Positions 44,360 through 53,277 of a stretch of 63,604 nt of DNA are shown here, one piece after another. The stretch is from Clostridia bacterium (GTDB lineage Bacteria; Bacillota; Clostridia; Oscillospirales; CAG-272). Position 1 is the stretch's first letter, and each line of letters starts with the position of its first letter. The stretch spans positions 1 through 63,604 of the forward strand of contig JAFTOI010000018.1 of assembly GCA_017463865.1 (NCBI GenBank), given 5' to 3'. The notes under the pieces are model-generated. The model was given only the letters and a program-made list of their open reading frames with translations, searched no databases and was not told the DNA's origin. A program made the position numbers and the translations under genes.

Positions 44360-45125
44360 AGACCACTGCGCCCCCTTCGAGGGCTTTGCGGTCGGCTTTG
44401 GTCAGCTCATACGCGCGGTCGTCGCCGCGATACCAGACCAGGATCTCACTGTACGGCTCGGCGTCATAGTCGACGGCGCCGTTGTAATAGAACTCGAGGT
44501 AGCAGGCCGACGCGTCGGAGAGATCGACCTCATCAAAGATAAAGCGGCGATAATTATAGACCGTCTTTTCGTCGGGCAGGCAGGCGGAGGGATAGTAGCG
44601 CACCTCCTTGCGGGGGGCTTCCACCGTCTCGTCGGCCCCCTCGCCGATGACATCGGCGGACAGTGCATCGCGGTCGGCCTGCGCCTGCTCTTCCTCGGTG
44701 ACGGCGATGACCTTGACCAGCGTCACGTCGAAGACGTCGGCCTCGCGTGCCGGCACCTCGGCCAGGGCGAAGGTTTCGGCAGCGGCCTTCAGCGTGCTGT
44801 TGTTGTAGCGCGCCGTGACCTGCAGCTGGTCGATCGCCGGGATATAGCGCAGATTGCTCTGGGCGAACAGTCCCTCTTCGTCGAGGAGCTCCTGCTTCTG
44901 ATAGCGCACCTCCAGCGCTTCACCGGCCTCCGCGTAGGCGGCGGCGGTGCGGTCGTTGACCATCAGGGTCTCCATCAGCTTCGGGTCACCCGAGGTAAAC
45001 ATGCGCCAGAACAGAATAGCATTGATGCCGATGATCACGGCATAGAAGCTGAACTTCAGCAGCTTGCCGATGATCTTGAAAAATTTCGCAAACAGATCGT
45101 CGATCTTGCGGGTTGATTCGTTCAT
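44352..45125 (-). CDS. hypothetical membrane-anchored protein
   Basis: 257 residues, not recognised. One span near 27-45 (FYAVIIGINAILFWRMF) after a basic N-terminus with a FAKFFKIIGKLLKF amphipathic run; the remainder is predicted outside, with an acidic stretch (EEEQAQADRDALSADV) and many Tyr-rich strands (YYPSAC, YLEFYYNGAV). No enzyme motif seen. It overlaps the next gene by 8 bases; both may form a membrane pair. It lies 23 bases after ribulokinase. Confidence 0.7.
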   Translation of the reverse strand: MNESTRKIDDLFAKFFKIIGKLLKFSFYAVIIGINAILFWRMFTSGDPKLMETLMVNDRTAAAYAEAGEALEVRYQKQELLDEEGLFAQSNLRYIPAIDQLQVTARYNNSTLKAAAETFALAEVPAREADVFDVTLVKVIAVTEEEQAQADRDALSADVIGEGADETVEAPRKEVRYYPSACLPDEKTVYNYRRFIFDEVDLSDASACYLEFYYNGAVDYDAEPYSEILVWYRGDDRAYELTKADRKALEGGAVVYD

Positions 45126-45148
45126 TACGGTTCCTCTTCGGTTGGAAA

Positions 45149-46816
45149 TTACTCCATCGCCTCGGCGCGGATGGCGCGCAGACGCTTCATGACGTCGTTG
45201 CCGCCGCGGCCGAAGTAGTCGTGGAGGAGCTTATACTCGGCATAGAGCTTGTCATAGACAGCCTGCGCCTCAGGGTTGGGATGGTAGACGATATCGCTGA
45301 CGTTCTTCATGGCGTCGGAGGCCTCGAGCAGCGTATCGTAGCCGCCGTTGGCACTGCCAGCCGCCACAGCCGCGAAGATGGCGGTACCCAACGCCGGGCT
45401 CTGCGTTGAGCCGGCGATCTGAATGTCAAGCCCCAGCACGTCGGCATAGAGCTGCATAGTGAAGGGATCCTTGCGCGCGATGCCGCCGCAGGCGATGAAG
45501 CGCTTGACCGGCACGCCGTGGGTCTCGAAGTTCTCGACGATCATACGGGTGCCGTAGGCCGTCGCCTCGATCAGGGCACGCATCAGCTCCTCGGGGCGGG
45601 TGCGCAGGTTCATCCCGAGGAACATGCCCGACAGCTCGCTGTCAACGAGGATATTGCGGTTGCCGTTCCACCAGTTCAGCGCCATCAGGCCGCTCTCGCC
45701 GGGCTTGAGCTTGGCCGCGCGCTCGATGAAGATCTTGATGACCGGCAGATTGCGGGCCTTGGCCTCCTCGACGAACTCGGCCGGGGCCTGGTTCGTCAGC
45801 CAGGCGAAATGGTCGCCCATGCAGCACAGACCCGCCTCATAGCCGTAGAAGCCGGGCACCATGCCGTCGCGCACCGCGCCGCAGATGCCGGGGACATACT
45901 TGTCCTCATCGCCCAGCAGGTTGAAGCAGGCAGAGGTGCCGAGCACGGCGAACAGGTCACCCGCATGGCAGCAGCCCAGCGCGGGGCCGGCCACATGGCC
46001 GTCGGTCGTCGCGGCGGCGACGATCGTGCCGGGCGCAAGGCCAAAGCGCGCCGCAGCCGCCTCGGTGACGACGCCGATCTGATTGCCCGCCTCGATGATG
46101 GGCGCGTCGAGCTTGTCAAATACATCGGCGAGGCGCGGGTCGAGGGCGGTGAAGAAGTCCAGCGCGGGATAGCCGTGATCCTTGTCGTAGATGGCTTTGT
46201 AGCCGGTCGCAGTGTAGCCATGGGTCTTGACGCCGCACAGCTGCCATGCCAGCCAGTCGCCGGCCTCGATGAGGCAGTCGGCGCGGGCGTACAGCTCAGG
46301 GGCACAGTCGAGGAGCTCCCACACCTTGGGGAAGAGCCACTCGCTGGAGATCTTGCCGCCGTAGCGCTTCAGCCACGCCTCCCCCCGCTCGGCCGCCAGC
46401 TCGTTGAGGCGGTTGGCGTAGGGCTGGGCGGCGTGATGCTTCCACAGCTTGACATAGGCATGGGGATGGGTCTTATATTCATCAAGGAAGCAGAGAGGCG
46501 TACCGTCGGCAAGGGTGGGCAGCAGCGTGCAGGAGGTGAAGTCCACACCCACCGCAATGACGTCCTCGGCCGCAGCGCCGGACTTGGCCAGCACGCCGGG
46601 AATGACAGCCGCGAGGACATCGAGATAATCCTGCGGATGCTGGAGGGCAAAATCGGGGGGCAGGCGCAGATCGGTGCCGGGCAGGATCTCGTCGATCACG
46701 GCATGGGGATAGTCCATGACGCAGTCGGCCACCTCACGGCCGGTGCCGACCTCTACCAGAACCGCACGCCCCGACAGCGTGCCGAAGTCGATGCCGATCG
46801 TATATTTCGTAGACAT
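45149..46816 (-). CDS. araB: ribulokinase
   Basis: 555 residues, FGGY kinase family, usual length. Phosphorylates L-ribulose (and other ribuloses) with ATP. N-terminal TIGIDFGTLSGRAVLVE phosphate loop, the GVDFTSCTLLP segment, TTDGHVAGPALGCC and VLGTSACFNLL near 270-300, and FIACGGIARKDPF near 445. AraA and AraD are not adjacent, so ribulose-5-phosphate entry would need genes elsewhere. Own promoter at 46852-46880. Confidence 0.94.
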   Translation of the reverse strand: MSTKYTIGIDFGTLSGRAVLVEVGTGREVADCVMDYPHAVIDEILPGTDLRLPPDFALQHPQDYLDVLAAVIPGVLAKSGAAAEDVIAVGVDFTSCTLLPTLADGTPLCFLDEYKTHPHAYVKLWKHHAAQPYANRLNELAAERGEAWLKRYGGKISSEWLFPKVWELLDCAPELYARADCLIEAGDWLAWQLCGVKTHGYTATGYKAIYDKDHGYPALDFFTALDPRLADVFDKLDAPIIEAGNQIGVVTEAAAARFGLAPGTIVAAATTDGHVAGPALGCCHAGDLFAVLGTSACFNLLGDEDKYVPGICGAVRDGMVPGFYGYEAGLCCMGDHFAWLTNQAPAEFVEEAKARNLPVIKIFIERAAKLKPGESGLMALNWWNGNRNILVDSELSGMFLGMNLRTRPEELMRALIEATAYGTRMIVENFETHGVPVKRFIACGGIARKDPFTMQLYADVLGLDIQIAGSTQSPALGTAIFAAVAAGSANGGYDTLLEASDAMKNVSDIVYHPNPEAQAVYDKLYAEYKLLHDYFGRGGNDVMKRLRAIRAEAME

Positions 46817-46851
46817 AGCAGAACGTCCTTTCGATATGTAGAATTACCATC

Positions 46852-46880
46852 ATTATACCCGACTTTGGCGTATTTGTCAA
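46852..46880 (-). promoter_or_regulatory. sigma-70 promoter of ribulokinase
   Basis: Minus strand TTGACA (46880-46875), 17-base spacer, TATAAT (46857-46852). Confidence 0.87.
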
Positions 46881-47038
46881 AGGGTTTATAAAAATTTACA
46901 CATCTGACGCAGAGGAAGATACATTCCGACATGCTTTACGCACAAAATCCTGCTTTAAGCCGCAAAAAATCCGCAAAATATGGAACAAAATGCAATTTTC
47001 TTCGTCTATCTCTATACCACCGTGAAAGGAGCTCCCCC

Positions 47039-47908
47039 ATGAAACGACTCCGCCTCCTCCTTTTTCTGCTTGCGCTGGCCTCTGTGCTCTCGGGCTGCGG
47101 CGCGCCGAAGAACACCGTCTCCCCCCTCGACCCGCTGGCCACCGGCGATGCCGCACAGCGCCTCGCCGTCACCCTCTCGGTCTACGACGGCGAGACGGTG
47201 CAGAGCACCCGCCTCCTCGACAGCAGCGGCGGCGGTGCGCTGCTCGAGCGGCTCCGGGCCGTCCCGGCGCAGCTGGAGACGACAGACAATGCGCCCGCCA
47301 TCACCTTCCCCATCTACGGCCTGACCGGCGAGAAGCTGGACGGCACGATCTTCCGCCTCGCCTTCATCGACGACTACTGCATCACCGAGGACGGACTGTT
47401 CTACCGCTTGTGGTTCGACTTTGCAGACGCGCTGGCCGGCGGCGGCTGGACGTGGAGCACCGGCAGCATCGCCGAGTTCCCCTGCGCGCCCATCCTTTTC
47501 GTGGAGAATAACGGCATCACCGAGCCGGCCTGGCGCGCCGCTCTGATGCACCCCGCCCCCGAACAGACCATCACACCGCCCGTCGGCATCACGGCCGAGG
47601 CCGCACATTGGAACGGCGCGGCGCTGACCGTTACCTTCCGCAATGACTCGGGCTCGACCTGGTCGTATGGCAGCGAATACCGCGCCGAGGTCTGTCTGGA
47701 CGGGGTCTGGTACACCCTGCCCTATGCCATGAACGACTACCCGTTCGGCTGGTGGCTGGTCTCCTACTCACTGGCCGACGGCAAAACGGTCGAGGAGACC
47801 TACGCCATCTCCAACCTGTACGGCGTGCCGGCCCGGCACGGCTATCTGCCCGCGGGCCTCTACCGCATCGTCACGAACGGCCTGACCGTGGAATTCGAGG
47901 TGAACTGA
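47039..47908 (+). CDS. lipoprotein with C-terminal bacterial Ig-like domain, paralogue 1
   Basis: 289 residues. Lipobox LSGC near 18-21. Residues 40-150 form a mixed domain (SVYDGETVQSTRLLDSSGG, FPIYGLTGEKLDG, WTWSTGS); 170-289 fits a Big_14-like immunoglobulin domain (VTFRNDSGSTWSYGSEYRAEV...GVWYTLPY...LPAGLYRIV). ATG at 47039 has AAAGGAG upstream; an upstream in-frame ATG has no ribosome site. Function unknown; cell-surface exposed. One base before its paralogue. Confidence 0.83.
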   Translation: MKRLRLLLFLLALASVLSGCGAPKNTVSPLDPLATGDAAQRLAVTLSVYDGETVQSTRLLDSSGGGALLERLRAVPAQLETTDNAPAITFPIYGLTGEKLDGTIFRLAFIDDYCITEDGLFYRLWFDFADALAGGGWTWSTGSIAEFPCAPILFVENNGITEPAWRAALMHPAPEQTITPPVGITAEAAHWNGAALTVTFRNDSGSTWSYGSEYRAEVCLDGVWYTLPYAMNDYPFGWWLVSYSLADGKTVEETYAISNLYGVPARHGYLPAGLYRIVTNGLTVEFEVN

Positions 47909-47909
47909 G

Positions 47910-48773
47910 ATGAAACAGCTTTCCCTCCTTCTTGCCCTTCTCCTGCTTGCCGCCTCCCTTTCTGCCTGCGGCGGGAGCGGCAACACCCTCTTCGACGCGC
48001 TCGATACAACACGCCGATTTACCGTCAGCATCTATGATGGCCAAACCACACAGATCGCCTATCCCGGGACAGATGGCGAAGCACTGCTGAACAAACTCAA
48101 ATCTGCCCACGTCGAATATGCGCACATGACCACAACGCCCATTCCCAGTGAGTCTGTCATCTACGGCATCAGCGGCCAAAAGCGGGACGGCTCTTCCTTT
48201 CAGATCGCGTTCTTCGACGACCGCTGCTATACGCAGGACGGGCTGACCTATCACTTCGACCTCGATCTCGCGTGGGAGCTGGCCGCGTATGACTGGACAT
48301 GGAATCGCCTGCACGGCAGCGCCTACTTTCCCTGCGCCTCGCGTCTGCTTGCCTATGACGACGGCAGCTTTCGCCCGACCTGGCAGGTCGACTTCCTCTA
48401 TCCCGCGGATGTACAGGCTTCCGTCCCCCCCGAGGGAGTCACTGCGGCGTTTATCGAATGGGACGGCAGCCGGCTGACCTACGAGATCACGAACAATTCG
48501 GGCAAGGAATTTCCGTTGGTCGGTACCACCGCGCTCGAGGTCAGCATCGACGGCGTCTGGTACGCCGTCCCCAGCCGGGCCGATGGCTATTTCGACTGGC
48601 CGTATACAGCAGGAACGCTCGAGCTGGTCACCCTTGAAGATACCCGAACCACGATGCGTACCTATCCCGTTGTCGACCGCTACGGCACGCCTGCCTGCTT
48701 CTTCTTCGGGCTCCCCGCCGGGCAATACCGCCTGATCGTATACGGCTTAGCCGTGGAATTTGAGGTGAAATGA
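47910..48773 (+). CDS. lipoprotein with C-terminal bacterial Ig-like domain, paralogue 2
   Basis: 287 residues, lipobox LSAC near 17-20. Same two-domain plan and aligned motifs as the preceding gene: SIYDGQTTQIAYPG, ESVIYGISGQKRDGSSFQIAF, WTWNRL, YEITNNSGKEFPLVG, GVWYAVPS, LPAGQYRLIVYGLAVEFEV. Product of tandem duplication. Function unknown. Confidence 0.83.
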   Translation: MKQLSLLLALLLLAASLSACGGSGNTLFDALDTTRRFTVSIYDGQTTQIAYPGTDGEALLNKLKSAHVEYAHMTTTPIPSESVIYGISGQKRDGSSFQIAFFDDRCYTQDGLTYHFDLDLAWELAAYDWTWNRLHGSAYFPCASRLLAYDDGSFRPTWQVDFLYPADVQASVPPEGVTAAFIEWDGSRLTYEITNNSGKEFPLVGTTALEVSIDGVWYAVPSRADGYFDWPYTAGTLELVTLEDTRTTMRTYPVVDRYGTPACFFFGLPAGQYRLIVYGLAVEFEVK

Positions 48774-48834
48774 TTTGCCCGCAAATACCCCTGTATTAGA
48801 CAATAAAATCTTGAAATACAGAAAGGTTTTATTC

Positions 48835-49142
48835 ATGGAACGATTTTATCAAATGGTCGAAGCCTCGAACAAAGATTTCCGCGCGGCGTTGAGCCTTATC
48901 AAATGGCAACACGCTTGTTGGAAGAATGCGGCGAAGTTGCAGCTGAAATCAATTTATGGGAAGATTCCGGGATAAAACGCAAAAAACGCGGTGAACCGAA
49001 AAAGGAAAACCTTACAAATGAATTACGGCAAGCGATCACCGAGTTGTTCGAGATCGCACGATACTACCATGTGGAAAAGGAACTCGAGGAAGCCGTTAAG
49101 CGCTCTCTGCAGCGTTCCCGTGAAGAAGGCCTGATCGAATAA
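48835..49142 (+). pseudogene. MazG-like nucleotide pyrophosphohydrolase gene, frameshifted
   Basis: Two frames join into one MazG-like protein: the first gives MERFYQMVEASNKDFRAALSLI (from 48835), the second MATRLLEECGEVAAEINLW onward (from 48903, 79 residues). In the family LL..ATRLLEECGEVAAE is continuous, so one base is missing near 48898-48903 (LI-[A]A-ATG). The EECGEVAAE stretch carries metal-binding Glu residues. No ribosome site precedes 48903, while GAAAGG precedes 48835. Either an inactivated gene, a sequence error, or a frameshifted product. Confidence 0.75.
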
Positions 49143-49150
49143 CGCAAAAA

Positions 49151-49171
49151 GGGAGCCTCACTGAGGCTCCC
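49151..49171 (-). terminator. intrinsic terminator after ftsH
   Basis: Perfect 10-base stem GGGAGCCTCA / TGAGGCTCCC with a one-base centre (the effective loop is larger); on the minus strand followed by TTTTT. May serve the convergent MazG-like gene too. Confidence 0.8.
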
Positions 49172-49180
49172 TCTTCATTT

Positions 49181-51226
49181 TCATGACTCAGCCTTATCCG
49201 AGTCGTCTCCGTCATCACCCGACGTGGGGTCGAACCGGCGGCGCTCGTCTTCGAGCTTCTTCTTTTCCTCTTCCTCGCGGCGCTTCGCTTCTTCCTCGTC
49301 GCGCTTCGCGCGGGCGGCGTTTTCTTCCTCCGACTTGCGCTTCTTCTCGGCGACCATGGCCTCGAGCTCCTCGACGGTGGGATCGCCCTCCATCGCGGCG
49401 GCGAACTGCTCGGCGTCCATGACCTCGTTCTTGAAGAGGAACCCGGCCACAAAGTGCAGCTTGTCGATATTCTCTTCCAGCAGCTTCATCGCGCGGGCGT
49501 AGGCCTCGGTCACGATGCGCTTGATCTCGGCGTCGATCTGGGCGGCGGTATCCTCGGAATAGTTCTTGGTCGAGTTGAAGTCGCGGCCGAGGAAGACCTC
49601 GTCGCCGTCATGCTCCGAGCCGTAGACGATCGGGCCGAGCGTTTCGCTCATGCCGTACTTGGTGACCATGCTGCGGGCAATCGACGTCGCGCGCTGGATA
49701 TCGTTCGACGCGCCGGTCGAGATATCGCCCAGGATCAGCTGCTCGGCGACGCGGCCGCCCAAAAGACCCAGGATGTCGACCTCCATGTCGTTCTTGGAGC
49801 GGTAGGAGCGATCCTCCTTGGGCAGCGACAGGGTGTAACCGCCCGCGCGGCCGGCCGGAATGATCGAGATCTGATGCACCGTCTCCGAATCGTCGGAGAG
49901 GTAGCCCACGATGGCGTGACCCGCCTCGTGGTAAGCCGTCAGCTTGCGCTCCTTGTCGGAGACGACCTTCGACTTCTTCGCCGGGCCGACGATGACCTTG
50001 GTGAAGGCCTCCTCAATGTCGTTCATGCCGATGAGCGACTTGCCCTTGCGCGCGGCCAGCAGCGCGGCCTCGTTGAGCAGGTTCGCGAGGTCAGCACCCG
50101 TGAAGCCGATGGTCGACTTGGCGATGACCGACAGGTCGACGTCCGCCTCGAAGGGCTTGTTCTTGGCGTGAACCTTGAGGATATCCTCGCGGCCCTTGAT
50201 ATCGGGATAGTTGACCGTAATCTGCCGGTCGAAGCGGCCGGGACGCAGCAGCGCCGGGTCAAGGATGTCGGGACGGTTGGTGGCCGCGATGACGATGATG
50301 CCGTCATTCGAGCCAAAGCCGTCCATCTCGACCAGCAGCTGGTTCAGCGTCTGCTCGCGCTCATCGTGACCGCCGCCCAGGCCTGCGCCGCGGTGACGGC
50401 CGACTGCGTCAATCTCGTCGATGAAAATGATGGAAGCAGGGCTCTTCTTTGCAGTATCAAACAGGTCACGAACGCGGGACGCGCCGACGCCGACGTACAT
50501 CTCCACGAAGTCCGAACCCGAGATGGAGTAGAAGGGCACACCAGCCTCGCCGGCGACAGCCTTCGCGAGCAGGGTCTTACCCGTGCCGGGAGGGCCGACG
50601 AGCAGCACGCCGTGCGGAATCTTGGCGCCCAGCTTGGTGAAGTGCGCGGGATCCTTGAGGAATGCCACGACCTCCTCCAGCTCGGCCTTCTCCTCGTCGG
50701 CGCCGGCCACGTCCTTGAAGCGGACGGGGTTCTTGTCGGCCGACGACAGGCGGGCCTTGGCGCGGCCAAAGGAATTGAGCTTGTTGCCGCCGCCTCCCTT
50801 GCCGCCCATGCTCTGGTTGATCATGTAGAACCACAGACCGACAAAAAGGGCCATGATCAGCAGATAGGGAATCAGACTGAACAGAATCGAATTATTTGGG
50901 GTCTCATACTCATAATCAGTCAGAATACCCGCCGCGCGCTGCGCTTCGATCGTCTCAGCCAGCTCGGTATAGAACAGACTCAGGTCACGCAGCTCGTAAG
51001 TCACGACCTTCTTCTGCCCGTTCTCGTCCGCGACAAGCTCCATCTTGAGCAGATTGTCATCTTCAACAACGAAACGGGAAACCTGCTCGGTTTTGAAATA
51101 ATTGACCACGTCAGAGAAATGCACCTCGTCGACCTGCGCGTGGCCGAACATGGCGGCCAGCATCACGATAATGCCGACGATCAGGGCAATGTAGAAGACA
51201 ATGATCTTCAGATTGACTTTCTTCAT
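49181..51226 (-). CDS. ftsH: ATP-dependent zinc metalloprotease FtsH
   Basis: 681 residues. Membrane span 1 at about 8-26, small extracytoplasmic domain, span 2 near 113-136, then AAA domain with GPPGTGKT near 210-217, Walker B IIFIDEID near 268-275, second region of homology, and the protease zinc site HEAGH near 433-437. C-terminal tail is highly charged (K/E/R repeats, about 610-681). Degrades misfolded membrane and regulatory proteins. GAGGAGG precedes the ATG. Last gene of the tilS-hpt-ftsH group. Confidence 0.97.
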   Translation of the reverse strand: MKKVNLKIIVFYIALIVGIIVMLAAMFGHAQVDEVHFSDVVNYFKTEQVSRFVVEDDNLLKMELVADENGQKKVVTYELRDLSLFYTELAETIEAQRAAGILTDYEYETPNNSILFSLIPYLLIMALFVGLWFYMINQSMGGKGGGGNKLNSFGRAKARLSSADKNPVRFKDVAGADEEKAELEEVVAFLKDPAHFTKLGAKIPHGVLLVGPPGTGKTLLAKAVAGEAGVPFYSISGSDFVEMYVGVGASRVRDLFDTAKKSPASIIFIDEIDAVGRHRGAGLGGGHDEREQTLNQLLVEMDGFGSNDGIIVIAATNRPDILDPALLRPGRFDRQITVNYPDIKGREDILKVHAKNKPFEADVDLSVIAKSTIGFTGADLANLLNEAALLAARKGKSLIGMNDIEEAFTKVIVGPAKKSKVVSDKERKLTAYHEAGHAIVGYLSDDSETVHQISIIPAGRAGGYTLSLPKEDRSYRSKNDMEVDILGLLGGRVAEQLILGDISTGASNDIQRATSIARSMVTKYGMSETLGPIVYGSEHDGDEVFLGRDFNSTKNYSEDTAAQIDAEIKRIVTEAYARAMKLLEENIDKLHFVAGFLFKNEVMDAEQFAAAMEGDPTVEELEAMVAEKKRKSEEENAARAKRDEEEAKRREEEEKKKLEDERRRFDPTSGDDGDDSDKAES

Positions 51227-51349
51227 TCAAACCTCCTCGAACTGACAGCGTCAGCCGCAGTCAGACGTATGATGTACCATATAGGTTAGTATATCGCGCA
51301 GAGCGCGCGTGCATGCAGTCCCGGCCCGAAGGACAGGACTGCAAAATTT

Positions 51350-51907
51350 TCATTTTGTGTAAACCTCGGGCTTGAGAATCCCCACATAGGGCAGCGCGCG
51401 GTATTGCTCGTCATAGTCAAGGCCGTAGCCAATGACGAACTCGTCGGGGATGATGGTGCCGCAGTAGTCGGGGTGGAAGTCCACCAGCGAAGGGTCGCGG
51501 CGCTCGGGCTTGTCAAGCAGGGTGCAGGTCTTGACGCTGTTCGCCCCCTTGAGCTTGAGGTAATCGATCAGATAAGACAGGGTGCGGCCGCTGTCGATGA
51601 TGTCCTCGACGATGACGATGTCCACATCGGGCAGATCCTGGCGGTGCAGGTCGAGCAGGATGTTGACGCGCCCCGACGAAGCGGTGCCCGCGCCGTAGGA
51701 CGATACCTTCATGAAGTCGATCTCAACGGGCAGAGTGATCTTTTTCATCAGGTCGCCCATAAACACGACCGAGCCCTTGAGGATGCAGAGCAGCAGCAGC
51801 TTTTTGCCGGAATCGGCATAGTCGCGGTCGATCTCGGCCGCAATGCGGGTGGTAATGGTGTCGATCTCGTCCTCAGAGACGAGGATACTCAGAACGTCCT
51901 TGTTCAT
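51350..51907 (-). CDS. hpt: hypoxanthine phosphoribosyltransferase
   Basis: 185 residues. Makes IMP or GMP from hypoxanthine or guanine and PRPP. PRPP-binding motif VIVEDIIDSGRTL near 97-109, LLCILKGSVVFMGDL near 38-52, DEFVIGYGLDYDEQYR near 155-170. Its start overlaps the tilS stop (ATGA). A tilS-hpt-ftsH order is common in Firmicutes. The window also has a purine permease that could supply its substrates. Confidence 0.96.
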   Translation of the reverse strand: MNKDVLSILVSEDEIDTITTRIAAEIDRDYADSGKKLLLLCILKGSVVFMGDLMKKITLPVEIDFMKVSSYGAGTASSGRVNILLDLHRQDLPDVDIVIVEDIIDSGRTLSYLIDYLKLKGANSVKTCTLLDKPERRDPSLVDFHPDYCGTIIPDEFVIGYGLDYDEQYRALPYVGILKPEVYTK

Positions 51908-53277
51908 GATTCGATCCTTTCTTTTTCCAGGGCAGCGGCAACAAGCGCGCGGCCGTTATCGGCGCCGTCGCGCAGAGCCACACCGGGCAGCCAGACGATG
52001 CCGTGATCATCACAGAGAATGGGCAGCCGCGCGCGGTCGGCGGGCGGCAGGCGGCTCTCCTGCAGCAGCTTCTTGACGCTGCGGTGGTGGCCGCGGAGGA
52101 CAAGCACATCTCCGGGCCGGCGCGTGCGCCAGTGGAGATACCCTTCTATTGTATCAAAATTCAGATGCCGGTTGATAAATAATTTGTAAATATTTTTGTC
52201 CAAACCGACAATATTTTTGTTTTCTCCCCCATCGGGGAAAATTCCCACCCGCGCACAGCAGGGCGCGAGGGCCTGCCAGCCAATCTCGGCCGGCGTCGAC
52301 CAGCCCTCGGACGGGGCAATGGTCTCGCTTCGGGGCGCAAAACGCAGCTCGCCGCCCCACAGCGTCGCCGTCACACGGCCGGGGAGCGAAAGCGCACCGC
52401 CGTCTCCATCCAGCAGGCGGTCGAGCGCGAGGAGATGGATCTGCTCCAAGCTCGCCGACGTGACGGCACCGCTCATCCGCGCATACAGCCGCCAGCGCAG
52501 GGCGGTGGGCTGGCCGCGCAGCCACGCCGCATCCGCCCGATCGGGCGCACTGAGCGTGCGGTGGAGCGCATCGGCCATGTCGGCCAGATACACTTCGTCG
52601 GCGCGCAGAGCGTCGGCCGTGTCGGCCGCGCGGCTGAGCAGCGCGGGATTGAGCGCCGCCAGGGTCGGCACGACCTCGGCGCGAATACGGTTGCGAGTGT
52701 AAGCCGTATCGGCGTTGGTCGAATCGGTGCGGTAGGCGATGCCCTGCGCATCGCAGAGGGCGATCATCTCCGCCTTCGCCACGCGCAGAAAGGGCCGGAC
52801 GATCACGCCTCCCGCAAACTCCCGCACCGGCGGGATGCCGCATAGCCCCCGCAGGCCGCTGCCCCGCGTCAAGCGCATGAGCATGGTCTCGAGGTTATCG
52901 TCGGCATGGTGCGCCGTGACGAGCACACCAATCCCCGCGTCGGCCATCACCTCGGCGAAAAAGGCATACCGCGCGTCGCGGGCGGCCTCCTCGAGGCCAA
53001 TCCTCCGCGCAGCGGCCAGCGCCGGCACATCGACGCGGCGGCTGTGCAGCCGCACGCCGAAGCGGGCGCAGAGATTGGCGCAAAATCGCGCGTCGTCCGC
53101 CGACTCAGCACGGATCGCGTGGTCAAGGTGAGCGGCGGCGAGAGTACGCCCCTCGGCGCGGCACCATCTACTGAGCGCCGCCAGCGCGGCGCACGAATCG
53201 ACCCCGCCCGACAGGGCGAGCAGGACGGCCGCGCCGGGCGGCGCGTACCGCGCAAGCAGAGCATCGTCAAACATCAT
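51904..53277 (-). CDS. tilS: tRNA(Ile)-lysidine synthase
   Basis: 457 residues. N-terminal PP-loop LLALSGGVDSCA near 18-29 for ATP, then the MSD-like middle and TilS C-terminal domain (RRPGDVLVLRGHHRSVKKLLQESRLPPADRARLPIL). Modifies the C34 of tRNA-Ile(CAU) to lysidine, which is essential. Overlaps dnaB and hpt by 4 bases on each side. A short low-complexity insertion with FPDGGENKNIVGLDKNIYKL precedes the C-terminal domain and is A/T-richer than its surroundings. Confidence 0.95.
   Translation of the reverse strand: MMFDDALLARYAPPGAAVLLALSGGVDSCAALAALSRWCRAEGRTLAAAHLDHAIRAESADDARFCANLCARFGVRLHSRRVDVPALAAARRIGLEEAARDARYAFFAEVMADAGIGVLVTAHHADDNLETMLMRLTRGSGLRGLCGIPPVREFAGGVIVRPFLRVAKAEMIALCDAQGIAYRTDSTNADTAYTRNRIRAEVVPTLAALNPALLSRAADTADALRADEVYLADMADALHRTLSAPDRADAAWLRGQPTALRWRLYARMSGAVTSASLEQIHLLALDRLLDGDGGALSLPGRVTATLWGGELRFAPRSETIAPSEGWSTPAEIGWQALAPCCARVGIFPDGGENKNIVGLDKNIYKLFINRHLNFDTIEGYLHWRTRRPGDVLVLRGHHRSVKKLLQESRLPPADRARLPILCDDHGIVWLPGVALRDGADNGRALVAAALEKERIES

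Noticed and set aside
48898-48910. Programmed frameshift in the MazG-like gene
   Set aside because: No slippery heptamer or downstream stimulatory structure is evident; a deletion or sequence error is simpler.
51290-51345. Terminator or attenuator between hpt and ftsH (GCAGTCC/GGACTGC)
   Set aside because: The stem is short, the loop long and no T-run follows on the minus strand.
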